This document shows positions 45,179-55,651 of a stretch of DNA of 64,000 nt, one piece after another (position 1 is the first letter of the stretch; each line of letters starts with the position of its first letter). Source of the stretch: Thiohalocapsa marina (GTDB lineage: Bacteria > Pseudomonadota > Gammaproteobacteria > Chromatiales > Chromatiaceae). The translations under genes and the position numbers were made by a program. Under the pieces are notes generated by a model that saw only the letters and a list, made by a program, of their open reading frames with translations, was not told the DNA's origin and did no database searches. The stretch is from the NCBI RefSeq assembly GCF_008632335.1, contig NZ_VWXX01000011.1:32456-96455 (forward strand). Direction: 5' to 3'.

Positions 45179-45934
45179 ATGCACAGCGCCCCCAACAAAG
45201 AGGCCGACTGCAACGGCAGCTCCGACGCAGGCACAGCACAGCGGCTGGCCGCGGTGCTGGCGCGCATCCGCGCCGCCGAGCTGCGTTTCGGCCGTGTGCC
45301 GGACAGCGTCGAACTGCTCGCCGTCAGCAAGGTGCAGCCGGCAACACTGATCGCAGATGCCTTTGACGCCGGCCAGCGCGCCTTCGGCGAGAGCTACGTG
45401 CACGAGGCACTGGAAAAACAGGCCCGGCTGCAATCACTGCCCCTGACCTGGCACTTCATCGGCCGCATCCAGGGCAACAAGACCCGCGACATCGCCACCC
45501 ATTTCGACTGGGTGCACAGCCTGTTCGATATCCGCCATGCCCGGCGCCTGGACGCACAGCGCCCACCCGAGCGCGGACCGCTGCCTGTCTGCGTCCAGGT
45601 CAACCTGAGCGGCGAGGCCAGCAAGGGCGGCCTGGCACCGGCAGAGGTGGCCGGCTTCATCGACCAGTGCGCGAGCCTGCCCAACCTGCGCATCGAGGGC
45701 CTGATGACCCTGCCGGCCCCCGGCGCCGACTTCGACGCCCAGCGACGCCCGTTTGCCGCCCTGCGTGAACTGCGCGACCGCCTGGCCCGAACGAACCTGC
45801 CGCTGCCGGTACTGTCCATGGGCATGACCGATGACCTGGAGGCGGCCGTTGCCGAGGGCGCTACAATCGTGCGTGTCGGCACGGCCATCTTCGGCCCGCG
45901 CCCGGCGGCAAAACCAGAGACCACTGACCACTGA
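45179..45934 (+). CDS. yggS: YggS family PLP homeostasis protein
   Basis: A 251-residue protein of the YggS/PROSC family, a pyridoxal-phosphate-binding TIM-barrel without known enzyme activity that keeps PLP and amino-acid pools balanced. The Lys that binds PLP lies in ELLAVSKVQPATLIADAF; FGESYVHEALEK, WHFIGRIQGNKTRDI and LSMGMTDDLEAAVAEGATIV are further family blocks. The gene begins two bases after the rdgB stop codon and precedes proC by 13 bases, so all are likely co-transcribed. Confidence 0.96.
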   Translation: MHSAPNKEADCNGSSDAGTAQRLAAVLARIRAAELRFGRVPDSVELLAVSKVQPATLIADAFDAGQRAFGESYVHEALEKQARLQSLPLTWHFIGRIQGNKTRDIATHFDWVHSLFDIRHARRLDAQRPPERGPLPVCVQVNLSGEASKGGLAPAEVAGFIDQCASLPNLRIEGLMTLPAPGADFDAQRRPFAALRELRDRLARTNLPLPVLSMGMTDDLEAAVAEGATIVRVGTAIFGPRPAAKPETTDH

Positions 45935-45947
45935 CCACTGGATCCCC

Positions 45948-46778
45948 ATGAACCGAACGCGCATCGCATTCATCGGCGGCGGCAACATGGCCCAAAGCCT
46001 GATCGCCGGACTGATCGCCGACGGCCACGAGGCCGCGGCCCTGACCGTCAGCGACCCGCTGGACGACAAACGCCAGCAGCTCGCGGCCACCTACGGCATC
46101 AAGGCCGCGGCGGACAATGCCGCCGCCATCGCCGAGGCCCAGGTCGTGATGCTGTGCGTCAAGCCGCAGAGCGCACCGGCGGTCTGCCGCGAGCTCGCCG
46201 CCAGCCTGCCGCACACGCCGCCGCTCATCATCTCCATCATGGCCGGCGTCACCGAGGCCAGCCTCTGCCACTGGCTCGGCCGGCCGCTGGCCCTGGTGCG
46301 CGCCATGCCGAACACCCCGGTGATGGTGCAGTCCGGCGCCATCGGCCTGCACGCCAACGCCGAGACGACGCCGACGCAGCAGAACCTGGCCGAGGAAATC
46401 CTGCGCGCCGGCGGACTCACGCGCTGGGTGGAACGCGAGGCCGACCTGGATGCCATCACGGCGCTGTCCGGCAGCGGTCCGGCCTATTTTCTGCTGTTCA
46501 TGGAGGCGCTGGAAAAGGCCGGCATCGAACAGGGGCTATCCGCCGACACGGCACGACTGCTGAGCATCCAGACAGCCCTGGGCGCGGCGCGCATGGCGAT
46601 GGAGAGCGACGAGTCGCCGGCACAGCTGCGTCAGCGGGTCACCTCTCCCGGCGGCACCACAGAGCGCGCGCTGAACGCCTTCGCCGATGGCGGCCTCGAG
46701 ACCCTGGTCAGCCGCGCCGTCAACGCCGCCCGGCAACGCGCCGGCGAACTCTCCGCACTGCTGGGGGCCGAGAAATGA
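45948..46778 (+). CDS. proC: Pyrroline-5-carboxylate reductase
   Basis: A 276-residue protein with a Rossmann fold (IAFIGGGNMAQSLIAGL), the RAMPNTPVMVQSGAIGL segment, ALSGSGPAYFLLFMEAL and the C-terminal signature RQRVTSPGGTTERAL. It reduces pyrroline-5-carboxylate to proline using NAD(P)H. The ATG at 45948 matches the family start; the open frame upstream runs into yggS. The stop codon overlaps the yggT start by four bases. Confidence 0.97.
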   Translation: MNRTRIAFIGGGNMAQSLIAGLIADGHEAAALTVSDPLDDKRQQLAATYGIKAAADNAAAIAEAQVVMLCVKPQSAPAVCRELAASLPHTPPLIISIMAGVTEASLCHWLGRPLALVRAMPNTPVMVQSGAIGLHANAETTPTQQNLAEEILRAGGLTRWVEREADLDAITALSGSGPAYFLLFMEALEKAGIEQGLSADTARLLSIQTALGAARMAMESDESPAQLRQRVTSPGGTTERALNAFADGGLETLVSRAVNAARQRAGELSALLGAEK

Positions 46779-47350
46779 CCGAGGCCTATTTCACCAACCC
46801 GCTGATCTTTCTGGTCAAGACCCTGTTCGGTCTGTACATCGCGCTGGTGGTGATCCGCTTCCTGCTGCAGTGGGCGCGGGTAGACTTCTACAACCCGATC
46901 TCGCAGTTCGTGGTGCGGCTGACATCCCCCGCCCTGCGCCCGCTGCGTCGGGTGATCCCCGGCTATCGCGGCATGGACACCGCCTCCCTGGTGCTGGCCT
47001 GGCTGCTCAAGGCGGCGGAACTGGCCATCCTCAGCCTGCTGCTCGGTCTGGACCGCAATCCGCTGGCCGCGCTGGCCTGGGCCGTTCCGGCGCTGGTGGG
47101 CCTGCTGATCAGCCTCTTCCTGTTCGCCGTGCTGATCCGCGTGATCCTCAGCTGGGTGAATCCGGACCCGTACAATCCGGCGGTAGAGCTGCTGCGGCGC
47201 TTCACCGACCCGATCATGGAGCCGGCGCAGCGGCTGATCCCGCCCATCAGCGGCATCGACCTGTCACCCATGGTGGTGATGATCGGCCTGGTGTTGCTGG
47301 AGATGCTGCTGCTGCCGCCGTTGCAGTTCCTGACCGGCAGCCCGTTCTAG
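46775..47350 (+). CDS. yggT: YggT family membrane protein
   Basis: A 191-residue integral membrane protein composed of two related YGGT halves. Each contains a pattern like LVVIRFLLQWARVDFYNPIS or AVLIRVILSWVNPDPYNPAV, followed by LRPLRRVIPGYRG or MEPAQRLIPPISGIDLSPMV. The family is linked to osmotic stress tolerance and possibly to SepF-like division factors, but the exact role is unclear. The start ATG overlaps the proC stop (ATGA), so it is translationally coupled. Confidence 0.95.
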   Translation: MTEAYFTNPLIFLVKTLFGLYIALVVIRFLLQWARVDFYNPISQFVVRLTSPALRPLRRVIPGYRGMDTASLVLAWLLKAAELAILSLLLGLDRNPLAALAWAVPALVGLLISLFLFAVLIRVILSWVNPDPYNPAVELLRRFTDPIMEPAQRLIPPISGIDLSPMVVMIGLVLLEMLLLPPLQFLTGSPF

Positions 47351-47367
47351 CCAGGCCTGCCCGAGCC

Positions 47368-47652
47368 ATGGCCTGGCGTCGCTGGCAGGACGATGCGCTG
47401 GTGCTGTCGCTGCGGGTGCAGCCCCGGGCCCGCAGCGACGGCTTCGGCGAACCGCTGGGGGACGAGCTGCGGTTGCGGCTGCGGGCGCCGCCGGTGGACG
47501 ACAAGGCCAATGCGCATCTGATCGCTTTCGTGGCGGATGCCTTCGGCGTGCCGCGGCGTCAGGTGGAGATCATCGGTGGCGAGCATGCGCGCTCGAAGGT
47601 GGTGCGCATCACCGCGCCGACGAAGGATCCCTTCGCCAGCAACGGCGGCTGA
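47368..47652 (+). CDS. yggU: DUF167 family protein
   Basis: A 94-residue protein with the DUF167 fold signature: DALVLSLRVQPRARSDGFGE, LRLRLRAPPVDDKANAHLIA and VEIIGGEHARSKVVRI. Family members are small soluble proteins of unknown function, nearly always placed directly after yggT as here. It starts 17 bases after the yggT stop codon and ends the plus-strand cluster. Confidence 0.95.
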   Translation: MAWRRWQDDALVLSLRVQPRARSDGFGEPLGDELRLRLRAPPVDDKANAHLIAFVADAFGVPRRQVEIIGGEHARSKVVRITAPTKDPFASNGG

Positions 47653-47682
47653 TGGCCACCGACGCCCCGCCCTGCCATCCCA

Positions 47683-48366
47683 TCAGGCCGCGAACAACTG
47701 CCACAGGGCATAGAGCCCGAAGCCGATCACCAGCAGGCCGGCCAGCCGCCGGAACCAGACCAGTTCGGCATACCGGGCAGCGCCCCCGGCCAGCAGGCCG
47801 ATTCCCAGCAGGTTGGGCAGGGTGCCCAGCCCGAAGGCGAGCATCAACAGCCCGCCCGGCAGCGCCCCGCCGGCGCCCAGGGCCAGGATCAGCACGCTGT
47901 AGACCAGGCCGCAGGGCAACCAGGCCCAGATAAAGCCGACGCCCAGCGCCTGCCACCAGGAGCGGATCGGCAGCAGCCGGCGGCCCAGGGGCTCCAGTCG
48001 GCGCCAGAGCAGGCCGCCGGCCCGCTCCACCCAAGCCAGCCCGCGCCACCAGCCACCCAGGTAGAGCCCCAGGGCAATCATGAAGACGGCCGACAGCAAG
48101 TAGAGCCCGCGCTGGGTCCAGTGCATGGCCAGCGACTGCACCAGCAGGCCGCCGACGCCGCCCGCGACCAGGCCCATCACCGTATAGCCCGCGATGCGGC
48201 CGAGGTTATAGCCAAGCTGATGGGGCAGCAGCGCCAGCGGTCCCCGCCGGCGCTGCGCCGGCGGCAGGCCCAGCGTCAGGGTGGCGACGATGCCGCCGCA
48301 CATGCCGACGCAGTGCACCCCGCCCAGCAGGCCGACGACGAACGCGGTCAGCAGCGAGGCGGTCAT
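47683..48366 (-). CDS. Sulfite exporter TauE/SafE-like (DsbD_2-type) membrane protein
   Basis: A 227-residue membrane protein with six or more hydrophobic segments and the [16 protein letters not shown] motif near the N-terminus. This motif is typical of the SafE/urease-accessory-like family (often annotated sulfite exporter TauE/SafE or CcoH-associated protein). The later [18 protein letters not shown] carries the second conserved Cys, and both cysteines are reminiscent of metal or disulfide transfer through the membrane. Copper delivery to cytochrome oxidase is one suggested role in relatives. The start at 48366 (MTASLL) follows the family; the frame to 48417 adds an unlikely leader. Confidence 0.85.
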   Translation of the reverse strand: MTASLLTAFVVGLLGGVHCVGMCGGIVATLTLGLPPAQRRRGPLALLPHQLGYNLGRIAGYTVMGLVAGGVGGLLVQSLAMHWTQRGLYLLSAVFMIALGLYLGGWWRGLAWVERAGGLLWRRLEPLGRRLLPIRSWWQALGVGFIWAWLPCGLVYSVLILALGAGGALPGGLLMLAFGLGTLPNLLGIGLLAGGAARYAELVWFRRLAGLLVIGFGLYALWQLFAA

Positions 48367-48463
48367 CGCCGCCCCCCGCGCCGGAGCGGCCGCACGCACT
48401 GGCGAACATCGCCGCATTGCAAGATCATGTCGGCTCCTGACAACATCTTTACGAGGCCCTTCA

Positions 48464-49111
48464 ATGCAAGACTATCAACGCGATTTCCTGCGCTTCGCCA
48501 TCGACACCGGCGTGCTGCGCTTTGGCCATTTTCAGCTCAAGTCCGGACGCGAGAGCCCGTATTTCTTCAACGCCGGGCTGTTCAACAGCGGCCGCAGCCT
48601 GGCACGCCTCGGCCAGTTCTACGCCCAGGCCCTGCTCGCCTCCGGGCTGGAGATCGACATGCTGTTCGGGCCGGCGTACAAGGGCATTCCGCTGGCGGCA
48701 AGCACCGCCATTGCCCTGGCCGAGCAGCACGGGCGCGACCTGCCCTACGCCTTCAACCGCAAGGAGGCCAAGGATCACGGCGAGGGCGGCAACATCGTCG
48801 GCAGCCCGCTGGACGGACGGGTGCTGATCATCGACGACGTCATCACCGCTGGTACGTCCGTGCGCGAGTCCATGGCGCTGATCGATGCCGCGGGCGCCCG
48901 CGCCGCCGGCGTGCTGATCGCGCTGGACCGCTGCGAGCGTGGCAGCGGCAGCGGTTCCGCCATCGACGAGATCCGCGACCAGTACGGCCTGCGCACGGTC
49001 AGCATCGTCACCCTGCACGATCTCATCGCCTACCTGGACGAGGCCATGCCCGAGGCCGACGTCCGCGCCGCCCTGGCCGACTATCGCGATCGCTACGGCG
49101 TGGCGGCCTAA
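48464..49111 (+). CDS. pyrE: Orotate phosphoribosyltransferase
   Basis: A 215-residue protein with the PyrE sequence: [20 protein letters not shown], the [15 protein letters not shown] loop, [12 protein letters not shown] and the PRPP-binding signature [16 protein letters not shown]. It converts orotate and PRPP to OMP in pyrimidine synthesis. The ATG at 48464 (MQDYQRDFL) is the family start. It is divergent from the SafE-like gene. A stretch of short CTGAAACCGG/GGCCAGACCGG repeats follows the stop codon. Confidence 0.97.
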   Translation: MQDYQRDFLRFAIDTGVLRFGHFQLKSGRESPYFFNAGLFNSGRSLARLGQFYAQALLASGLEIDMLFGPAYKGIPLAASTAIALAEQHGRDLPYAFNRKEAKDHGEGGNIVGSPLDGRVLIIDDVITAGTSVRESMALIDAAGARAAGVLIALDRCERGSGSGSAIDEIRDQYGLRTVSIVTLHDLIAYLDEAMPEADVRAALADYRDRYGVAA

Positions 49112-49176
49112 GCTGAAACCGGAGCTGAAACCGGGGCCAGACCGGGGGCCAGACTGGCGGCCGGGCCGCGCCGGGG

Positions 49177-50172
<996 letters not shown>

Positions 50173-50631
50173 TCAGATCCGGCCGCTGTGTCCGAAACCG
50201 CCCTCGCCGCGCCGGCTGGCGGCGAATTCGTCGACGATCTGCAGCTCGGCATGCACCACCGGAACCAGCACCATCTGCGCGATGCGCTCGCCGACCTCGA
50301 CCCGGAACGGCGTCTGGCCCCGATTCCAGCAGGAGACGAACAGCTGGCCCTGATAGTCGGAATCGATCAGCCCCACCAGATTGCCAAGCACGATGCCGTG
50401 CTTGTGCCCCAGCCCGGAGCGCGGCAGGATCATCGCCGCCAGACCGCTCTCGGCGATATGGATGGCCAGGCCGGTGGGAATCAGCTCGGCGGCGCCCGGG
50501 GCCAGTTCCAGCGGCTCGGCGAGCATGGCGCGCAGATCCAGCCCGGCGGCGCCCTCGGTGGCATAGTGCGGCAGCGGAAACCGCTCGCCCAGGCGAGGAT
50601 CGAGAATCTTAACCTGCAAGGGATGCGGCAT
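50173..50631 (-). CDS. dut: dUTP diphosphatase
   Basis: A 152-residue trimeric dUTPase with all five motifs visible: [53 protein letters not shown] and the C-terminal P-loop-like [12 protein letters not shown]. It removes dUTP and supplies dUMP for thymidylate synthesis. Its start codon lies inside the end of coaBC (23-base overlap), as often seen for the dfp-dut pair, so it is co-transcribed with coaBC and perhaps argB. Confidence 0.97.
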   Translation of the reverse strand: MPHPLQVKILDPRLGERFPLPHYATEGAAGLDLRAMLAEPLELAPGAAELIPTGLAIHIAESGLAAMILPRSGLGHKHGIVLGNLVGLIDSDYQGQLFVSCWNRGQTPFRVEVGERIAQMVLVPVVHAELQIVDEFAASRRGEGGFGHSGRI

Positions 50632-51811
50632 AGCGCGCTCCGATCAGTTGGGCCAGGGCCACCCCGAGACTGGCCTTGGGCATCGTGGGAAGGCGCTGCT
50701 GGCCGCCGCGCCAGAACACCAGCAGGGCGTTGTCGTCGACCTCGAAGCCGGCGCCGTCGCCCACATGGTTGGCCGCGATCATGTCCAGGCGCTTGCGTTC
50801 CAGCTTGGCGGTGGCATGGGCCTCGAGGTCGTGGGTCTCGGCGGCGAAGCCCACGGTGAACGGCGGCTGTGGCAGCGCCGCCACGTCCGCCAGGATATCC
50901 GGATTGCGCACCAGTCCGAGCGTCAGCGTCTCGGCCTGTTTCTTGATTTTCGCCACGGCCGGACGTTCCACGCGGTAGTCCGCCACCGCGGCGGCGGCGA
51001 CGAAGATGTGGCAGTCCGACGCCCGCGCCATGACCGCGGCGTGCATCTGCGCCGCCGACTCCACGGCGATCCGCTCCACCCCCGACGGACAGGCGAGCGC
51101 GGTCGGTCCGGACACCAGAATCACCTCGGCGCCGAGCCCGCCCAGGGCGGCGGCCAGGGCATAGCCCATCTTGCCGGAGCTGCGATTGCCGATGAAGCGC
51201 ACCGGATCGATGGCCTCGCGGGTCGGCCCCGCGGTCATCAGCACACGCCGCCCCTGAAGCGGGCCGGCCGCGGGGGCGCACAGGCGCGCAACGATGTCCT
51301 CCGGGGCCAGCATCCGGCCCGGACCGATGTCGCCACAGGCCTGGGGGCCATCATCCGGGCCGAGCAGGACGCAGCCGCGCGCCGCCAGCAGCGCCGCATT
51401 GGCCGCGGTGGCAGGATGCCGCCACATGCCCTGGTTCATGGCCGGCGCCAGCCAGAGCGGCACATCGGCGGCCAGCGCCAGCGTGGTCAGCAGATCGTCT
51501 GCCAGGCCGTGGGCCAGACGGGCGATCAGGTGCGCCGTGGCCGGCGCCAGCAGGATGGCATCGGGCCAGCGGGCAAGTTCGATGTGATCCATGCCCGCCT
51601 CCGCCGCCGGATCCAGCAGCTCGGTGCGCACCGGCCTGCCGGAAACCGCCTGCAGGCTCAACGGCGTGACGAAGGCGCCCGCGGCGCGGGTCATGACCAC
51701 CTGCACCTCGGCCCCCCGCTCGCGCAGGCGGCGCACCAGCTCGGGGGTCTTGTAGGCGGCGATGCCGCCGCTGATGCCCAGCAGGATCTTGCGTGGTGAT
51801 GATGCTGACAC
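50609..51811 (-). CDS. coaBC: Bifunctional phosphopantothenoylcysteine decarboxylase/synthetase
   Basis: A 400-residue Dfp protein. The CoaC half (1-185) has the flavin-binding [20 protein letters not shown], the [12 protein letters not shown] region, the active-site His in [20 protein letters not shown] and [10 protein letters not shown]. The CoaB half (190-400) begins [20 protein letters not shown], followed by [20 protein letters not shown] and [15 protein letters not shown]. It makes phosphopantetheine for coenzyme A. Start ATG at 51811. First gene of the coaBC-dut-argB group on the minus strand and divergent from radC. Confidence 0.97.
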   Translation of the reverse strand: MSASSPRKILLGISGGIAAYKTPELVRRLRERGAEVQVVMTRAAGAFVTPLSLQAVSGRPVRTELLDPAAEAGMDHIELARWPDAILLAPATAHLIARLAHGLADDLLTTLALAADVPLWLAPAMNQGMWRHPATAANAALLAARGCVLLGPDDGPQACGDIGPGRMLAPEDIVARLCAPAAGPLQGRRVLMTAGPTREAIDPVRFIGNRSSGKMGYALAAALGGLGAEVILVSGPTALACPSGVERIAVESAAQMHAAVMARASDCHIFVAAAAVADYRVERPAVAKIKKQAETLTLGLVRNPDILADVAALPQPPFTVGFAAETHDLEAHATAKLERKRLDMIAANHVGDGAGFEVDDNALLVFWRGGQQRLPTMPKASLGVALAQLIGARYAASLAG

Positions 51812-51953
51812 GGGTGTGCCCTATCTGAAAAACTGGCTGCGGAGTTTACCGCAAACCCGCCCCATCGCTCTCGACTTGGCGCGGCGGGCGGGTTGGGCTA
51901 TCCTCACCCCGTCGCCAATGTAAAACGGTATGACGCCGAACGGGGGACGACCC

Positions 51954-52628
51954 ATGTCAATCTCGGACTGGCCAGAGGACGAACGCCCGCGGGAAAAGCT
52001 CCTGTCCCAGGGGGCGGCGGCGCTGAGCAATGCGGAACTGCTGGCAATCTTTCTGCGCACCGGCGTCACCGGCAAGAGCGCGGTCGACCTGGCGCGGGAT
52101 CTGCTTACGGATTTCGGCGGGCTGATCGGGCTGCTGTCCGCCAGCGAGACCGCGTTCTGCCAGGCCAAGGGGCTAGGCCGGGCCAAGTACGCCCAGTTGC
52201 AGGCCACGCTGGAGCTGAGCCGGCGCTATCTGCGCGACGAAATCACCGGCCGCGACGTGCTGAGCAGTCCGGACAGCACACGGCAGTATCTGAAATCGCG
52301 GCTGCGCGCCTATCCGCACGAGGTCTTCGCCTGCCTGTTCCTGGACAATCGCCACCGCGTCATCCAGTACCGGGAGATCTTTCGCGGCACCATCGACGGC
52401 GCCAGCGTGCACCCCCGCGAGGTGGTGCGCGAGGCCATACACTGGAACGCCGCCGCGGTGATCTTCGCGCACAACCATCCGTCCGGCGTCGCCGAGCCGA
52501 GCCAGGCGGATCTGCGCATCACCCAGCGCCTGAAGGACGCCCTGGACCTGGTGGACGTCCGCGTGCTCGACCACATCATCATTGGCGAAGACAAGGGCAC
52601 CTCGTTCGCCGAGCGCGGGCTGCTGTAA
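51954..52628 (+). CDS. radC: RadC family JAMM/MPN protein
   Basis: A 224-residue RadC protein with an N-terminal helix-hairpin-helix-like region ([20 protein letters not shown]) and the C-terminal JAB/MPN domain. The metal-binding HxH-x(n)-D motif is intact in [20 protein letters not shown] with an upstream Glu in [20 protein letters not shown]. The name reflects an old mapping error; the protein's biochemical role is still unsettled. The ATG at 51954 ([17 protein letters not shown]) has a GGGGGA site upstream and gives the family start; 51930 is an alternative. Confidence 0.95.
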   Translation: MSISDWPEDERPREKLLSQGAAALSNAELLAIFLRTGVTGKSAVDLARDLLTDFGGLIGLLSASETAFCQAKGLGRAKYAQLQATLELSRRYLRDEITGRDVLSSPDSTRQYLKSRLRAYPHEVFACLFLDNRHRVIQYREIFRGTIDGASVHPREVVREAIHWNAAAVIFAHNHPSGVAEPSQADLRITQRLKDALDLVDVRVLDHIIIGEDKGTSFAERGLL

Positions 52629-52663
52629 TGCCGTGACGCATGCCGCCCCATGCCCCCGGGGCG

Positions 52664-53980
52664 TCAGCCGTCGCCCGCGGGAATGACCTGGAGCCACGCG
52701 GCCAGCCCGCCATCCGGCCGGTTTTCCAGCCACACCCGCCAGCCGCAGACCTGGGCGAGCTGCCGGACGATGGCCAGGCCCAGGCCGGTGCCGCCGGTGA
52801 CCGGGCTGCGGGAGTGTTCGACCCGATGGAACGGCCGGAACACGGCGTCGAGCTCCGCCTCGGGAATCCCCGGCCCCCGATCCAGCACCCCGATCCGGCA
52901 GCCGCCATCGGCGCACTCCGCCCGCAGCTCCAGCGGATGCCCTGCGGCATAACGACGCGCGTTGTCGATCAGATTGCCGAGCACGCGGCGCAGCGGCTCC
53001 ACCGGCAGGCGAAGCTCGGCCGGCGCACAGTGCAACTGCACGTCGGCGCCCCCGCTGCGCGCCGCATCGGCGATCTCCTCCAGCAGAGCCGACAGTTCAA
53101 CCGGCTCGGCCTCCGCGTGGCTGAGGCCGCGCGCGAGGGTCAGCACATCCGCCACCAACCGGTCCATCTCCGTGATATCCCTGTCCAGGCGCTCGATCCA
53201 GGTCGGATCGGGCCGGCGCTGCAGCATCTCCAGCGCCAGCCGCATGCGCGCGAGCGGCGTGCGCAGATCGTGCGACAGCCCTGCCAGCAGGGTGGTGCGG
53301 GCCTCCAGCAGGTCCCGGATCTGTCGACTCAGCAGATTGAAGCGGTGCGCCAGCCCGGCCAGTTCCAGCGGCCCCTCCTCTGGCAGCTGAGTCGGCGTCT
53401 CGCCGCGGCCCAGGGTGGCCGCGGCGGCATCGAAACGCCTGATCGGGGCCAGGATGTATCCGCCCAGCCACCACGCGGCCACGGCCGCCAGGACAAACCC
53501 TCCGGTCAGCGTCAGCACCAGCGCGGCCAGTGGGTGCGGCCCGACACGACCATGCGAGAAGCCAAGCCACAGGCTCTGGCCACCACTCGGCAAGGCCGCC
53601 CACAGCCAGCGCTCGCCGGCGCGTTCCGCGTCGAGCAGGCTCACCGCCTGGCCCACGCGCTGGTTCAGCCGCGCCTGGAGCGCCCGCAGGTAGAGTCCGT
53701 GGCGGCGCGGCGGCGTAGCCTGGGCGGGGGCGTCCACGCTCAGGGTCAGCCCATGGGCCCGCAGCAGTTCCTGCTCGAAGGCCGGGCGGGTACCCGGCGG
53801 CAGCTCGCTCCAGGTCTGCGCCGCAAGCACCATGAGCCCGGTCAGATCGCCGGACGCCCGTTGCGCCATCGGCAGCATGAGCAGGAAGACCACTGCAACG
53901 GCCGCCAGCAGCTCGAACAGCACAAAGATCAGTGCCAGGCGCAGGGCATTTTGCTGGCGCAGACTCAGCCGGCGAAGCAT
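52664..53980 (-). CDS. EnvZ-like sensor histidine kinase
   Basis: A 438-residue membrane kinase. A first membrane helix (about residues 13-35, LALIFVLFELLAAVAVVFLL) is followed by a periplasmic domain of about 115 residues, a second helix (LVLTLTGGFVLAAVAAWWLG), a HAMP region, the phospho-acceptor His in LLAGLSHDLRTPLARMRLAL, and the ATPase boxes NLIDNARRYA, DRGPGIPEAELDAVFRPF and GGTGLGLAIVRQL. It is the partner of the response regulator 10 bases upstream on the same strand. The stimulus is unknown; close relatives sense osmolarity or envelope stress. No kinase motif is missing. Confidence 0.92.
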   Translation of the reverse strand: MLRRLSLRQQNALRLALIFVLFELLAAVAVVFLLMLPMAQRASGDLTGLMVLAAQTWSELPPGTRPAFEQELLRAHGLTLSVDAPAQATPPRRHGLYLRALQARLNQRVGQAVSLLDAERAGERWLWAALPSGGQSLWLGFSHGRVGPHPLAALVLTLTGGFVLAAVAAWWLGGYILAPIRRFDAAAATLGRGETPTQLPEEGPLELAGLAHRFNLLSRQIRDLLEARTTLLAGLSHDLRTPLARMRLALEMLQRRPDPTWIERLDRDITEMDRLVADVLTLARGLSHAEAEPVELSALLEEIADAARSGGADVQLHCAPAELRLPVEPLRRVLGNLIDNARRYAAGHPLELRAECADGGCRIGVLDRGPGIPEAELDAVFRPFHRVEHSRSPVTGGTGLGLAIVRQLAQVCGWRVWLENRPDGGLAAWLQVIPAGDG

Positions 53981-53989
53981 GCGCGCGCC

Positions 53990-54697
53990 TCAGGCCTCGA
54001 CGCCCTTGGGGTTGAACAGATAGCCGGAGCCGCGCACCGTGCGGATATAGACTGGTCGGGACGGGTCCGGCTCGATCTTGCGTCGCAGGCGCGCCACGCG
54101 CAGATCCACCGTTCGATCGAAGGGGTCACGCTCGTAACCCTTGAGCAGATCCAGCAGGATGTCGCGGGTCAGCACCCGTCCGGGCCGGTCAATGAACACC
54201 TCGATCAGGTCGTATTCGGCCCCGGTCAGGCCGATATCCTCATCGTTCCTAAGCAGCCGACGCGCGTCTCGGTCCAGCCGGTAGGGACCGAACTGCTCGT
54301 GCCGGGTTTCTGCCATCTGCGCGCCCCGGGTGCGTCTGAGCAGGGCCCGCAGGCGTGCCAGCAGCTCGCGCGGGCTGAAGGGCTTGGCCAGATAGTCGTC
54401 CGCGCCAAGCTCCAGGCCCACCACGCGATCAACCTCCTCGCCCCGTGCCGAGAGCATCAGGATCGGCACCTGGGAATGCTCGCGCAGCGCGCGGGTCAGG
54501 GTCAGGCCATCCACCCCGGGCAGCATCAGATCCAGCACGATGGCATCCGGAGCGGCGCGCTGCATGGCCTCGCGCATGGCCGGGCCGTCGGCCGCCAGGT
54601 CAACGGCGAAGCCGGTGTCGGTCAGATAGGCCTGCAGCAGTTCCCGCAGGGCGGGATCGTCATCAACCACCAGGATGCGGGCGGGCGAGGTGTTCAT
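53990..54697 (-). CDS. OmpR-like response regulator
   Basis: A 235-residue regulator with a receiver domain (acidic pocket VVDDDPALRE, phospho-acceptor Asp in DAIVLDLMLPGVDGLTLTRA, conserved Lys in ADDYLAKPFSPRELLARLRA) and an OmpR/PhoB winged helix (about 135-230; RDILLDLLKGYERDPFDRTV, VRTVRGSGYLFNPKG). It forms an operon with the downstream kinase. The divergent gene at 54841 (secreted Gly-rich protein) is a plausible target because the promoters share a 140-base gap. Confidence 0.93.
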   Translation of the reverse strand: MNTSPARILVVDDDPALRELLQAYLTDTGFAVDLAADGPAMREAMQRAAPDAIVLDLMLPGVDGLTLTRALREHSQVPILMLSARGEEVDRVVGLELGADDYLAKPFSPRELLARLRALLRRTRGAQMAETRHEQFGPYRLDRDARRLLRNDEDIGLTGAEYDLIEVFIDRPGRVLTRDILLDLLKGYERDPFDRTVDLRVARLRRKIEPDPSRPVYIRTVRGSGYLFNPKGVEA

Positions 54698-54840
54698 GTG
54701 TCGAGCTTATCCCATATCGCCACCCTGGATGCCGGATTCGAATCAGTCTGATACAGACGGATACAGACGGCGACAGCCATGACAAGCCCGCGCTACAGCG
54801 CAGGACCAGAATAGACCCCGTCAGCAACGAAGACCCCCTG

Positions 54841-55224
54841 ATGATGAAACTGGCAACCCGACCTGGACTGCTCATCGCACTGCTCTGCCCGATCGGGCTC
54901 CTCGCCGCGGAGGTGCCCGTGTCGGACGACCTCGGTCTGGATCTCAGGCTGTTGCAGGAAGACCTGCCGAGCGGGCACTGGAAGCCGGCGTCGTCTGCGC
55001 CTGAAGATCGGTTGCCGAGTCTCGGCACGCAACCCATGCAGGGTGACGGCCGCCCCGGGGGATCCCGCGGGGACGGTGGCGGCGGCAGGGGCGGCTTCAG
55101 ATCCGATCTGCCCTACGGCGCCGGCTATGAGGCCCGGCAGGGCGCCGGATCGGGGCCGGCTTCGGGTTCGGGCTCAGGGCCGGGCCGCGGTGGCCGCGGC
55201 ATGGGCGGCGGCCGGAGGCACTAG
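54841..55224 (+). CDS. Secreted Gly/Arg-rich protein
   Basis: A 127-residue protein with an N-terminal signal peptide (LATRPGLLIALLCPIGLLAA) followed by about 40 ordinary residues and a low-complexity tail of RG and GS repeats (GGSRGDGGGGRGGF, GRGGRGMGGGRRH). No enzyme motif. Two adjacent ATG codons (54841 and 54844) are possible starts. It is the first of three co-directional secreted or periplasmic genes divergent from the OmpR-like pair. RG-rich secreted proteins of this kind may bind polyanions or metals, but that is speculation. Confidence 0.65.
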   Translation: MMKLATRPGLLIALLCPIGLLAAEVPVSDDLGLDLRLLQEDLPSGHWKPASSAPEDRLPSLGTQPMQGDGRPGGSRGDGGGGRGGFRSDLPYGAGYEARQGAGSGPASGSGSGPGRGGRGMGGGRRH

Positions 55225-55271
55225 CTGCTGACGCTTCACTCACTGAGCGTAGAGATACAGAGGTAACCGAG

Positions 55272-55598
55272 ATGAACAGATCGGCAATGATCAGGCGTCT
55301 GGCACTGATGGGGCTGGTCGCCCTGGCCGTATCCGTCGATGCCCAGGCCCGCGGTGGCGGTGGTGGCGGCGGCGGTTATGGTCAAGGCGGGGGTCAGGGG
55401 CGCGGCGACTATGCGCAAAACGGTGGCCAGGGCGGCGGCCAGGGCACCATGACCCAGCGCAGGAGCCAGACCCGCACCCAGTCGGGCAGCGGCAGCGGGC
55501 AACAGGACGGCCAGATGCTGTCGCAACGCAGCCAGAACCGGAGTTTTTCCGAGGACATGGCCCAGCGCCAGGAAAACCGTCAGACCTATCGGCAATGA
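55272..55598 (+). CDS. Secreted Gly/Gln/Arg-rich protein
   Basis: A 108-residue protein with a signal peptide (IRRLALMGLVALAVSVDAQA) and a low-complexity mature region: eight consecutive glycines, then YGQGGGQGRGDYAQNGGQGG and a Gln/Ser/Arg-rich tail ending RQENRQTYRQ. It begins 47 bases after the preceding Gly/Arg-rich gene, so the two are probably co-transcribed and related in origin. GAGATG precedes the ATG at 55272 as a possible ribosome-binding site. Function unknown. Confidence 0.65.
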   Translation: MNRSAMIRRLALMGLVALAVSVDAQARGGGGGGGGYGQGGGQGRGDYAQNGGQGGGQGTMTQRRSQTRTQSGSGSGQQDGQMLSQRSQNRSFSEDMAQRQENRQTYRQ

Positions 55599-55651
55599 CT
55601 CCGCGGGCGGCCTTGCCCCGGATCATCGCACCAAGCAAGAGAGGTATCCGC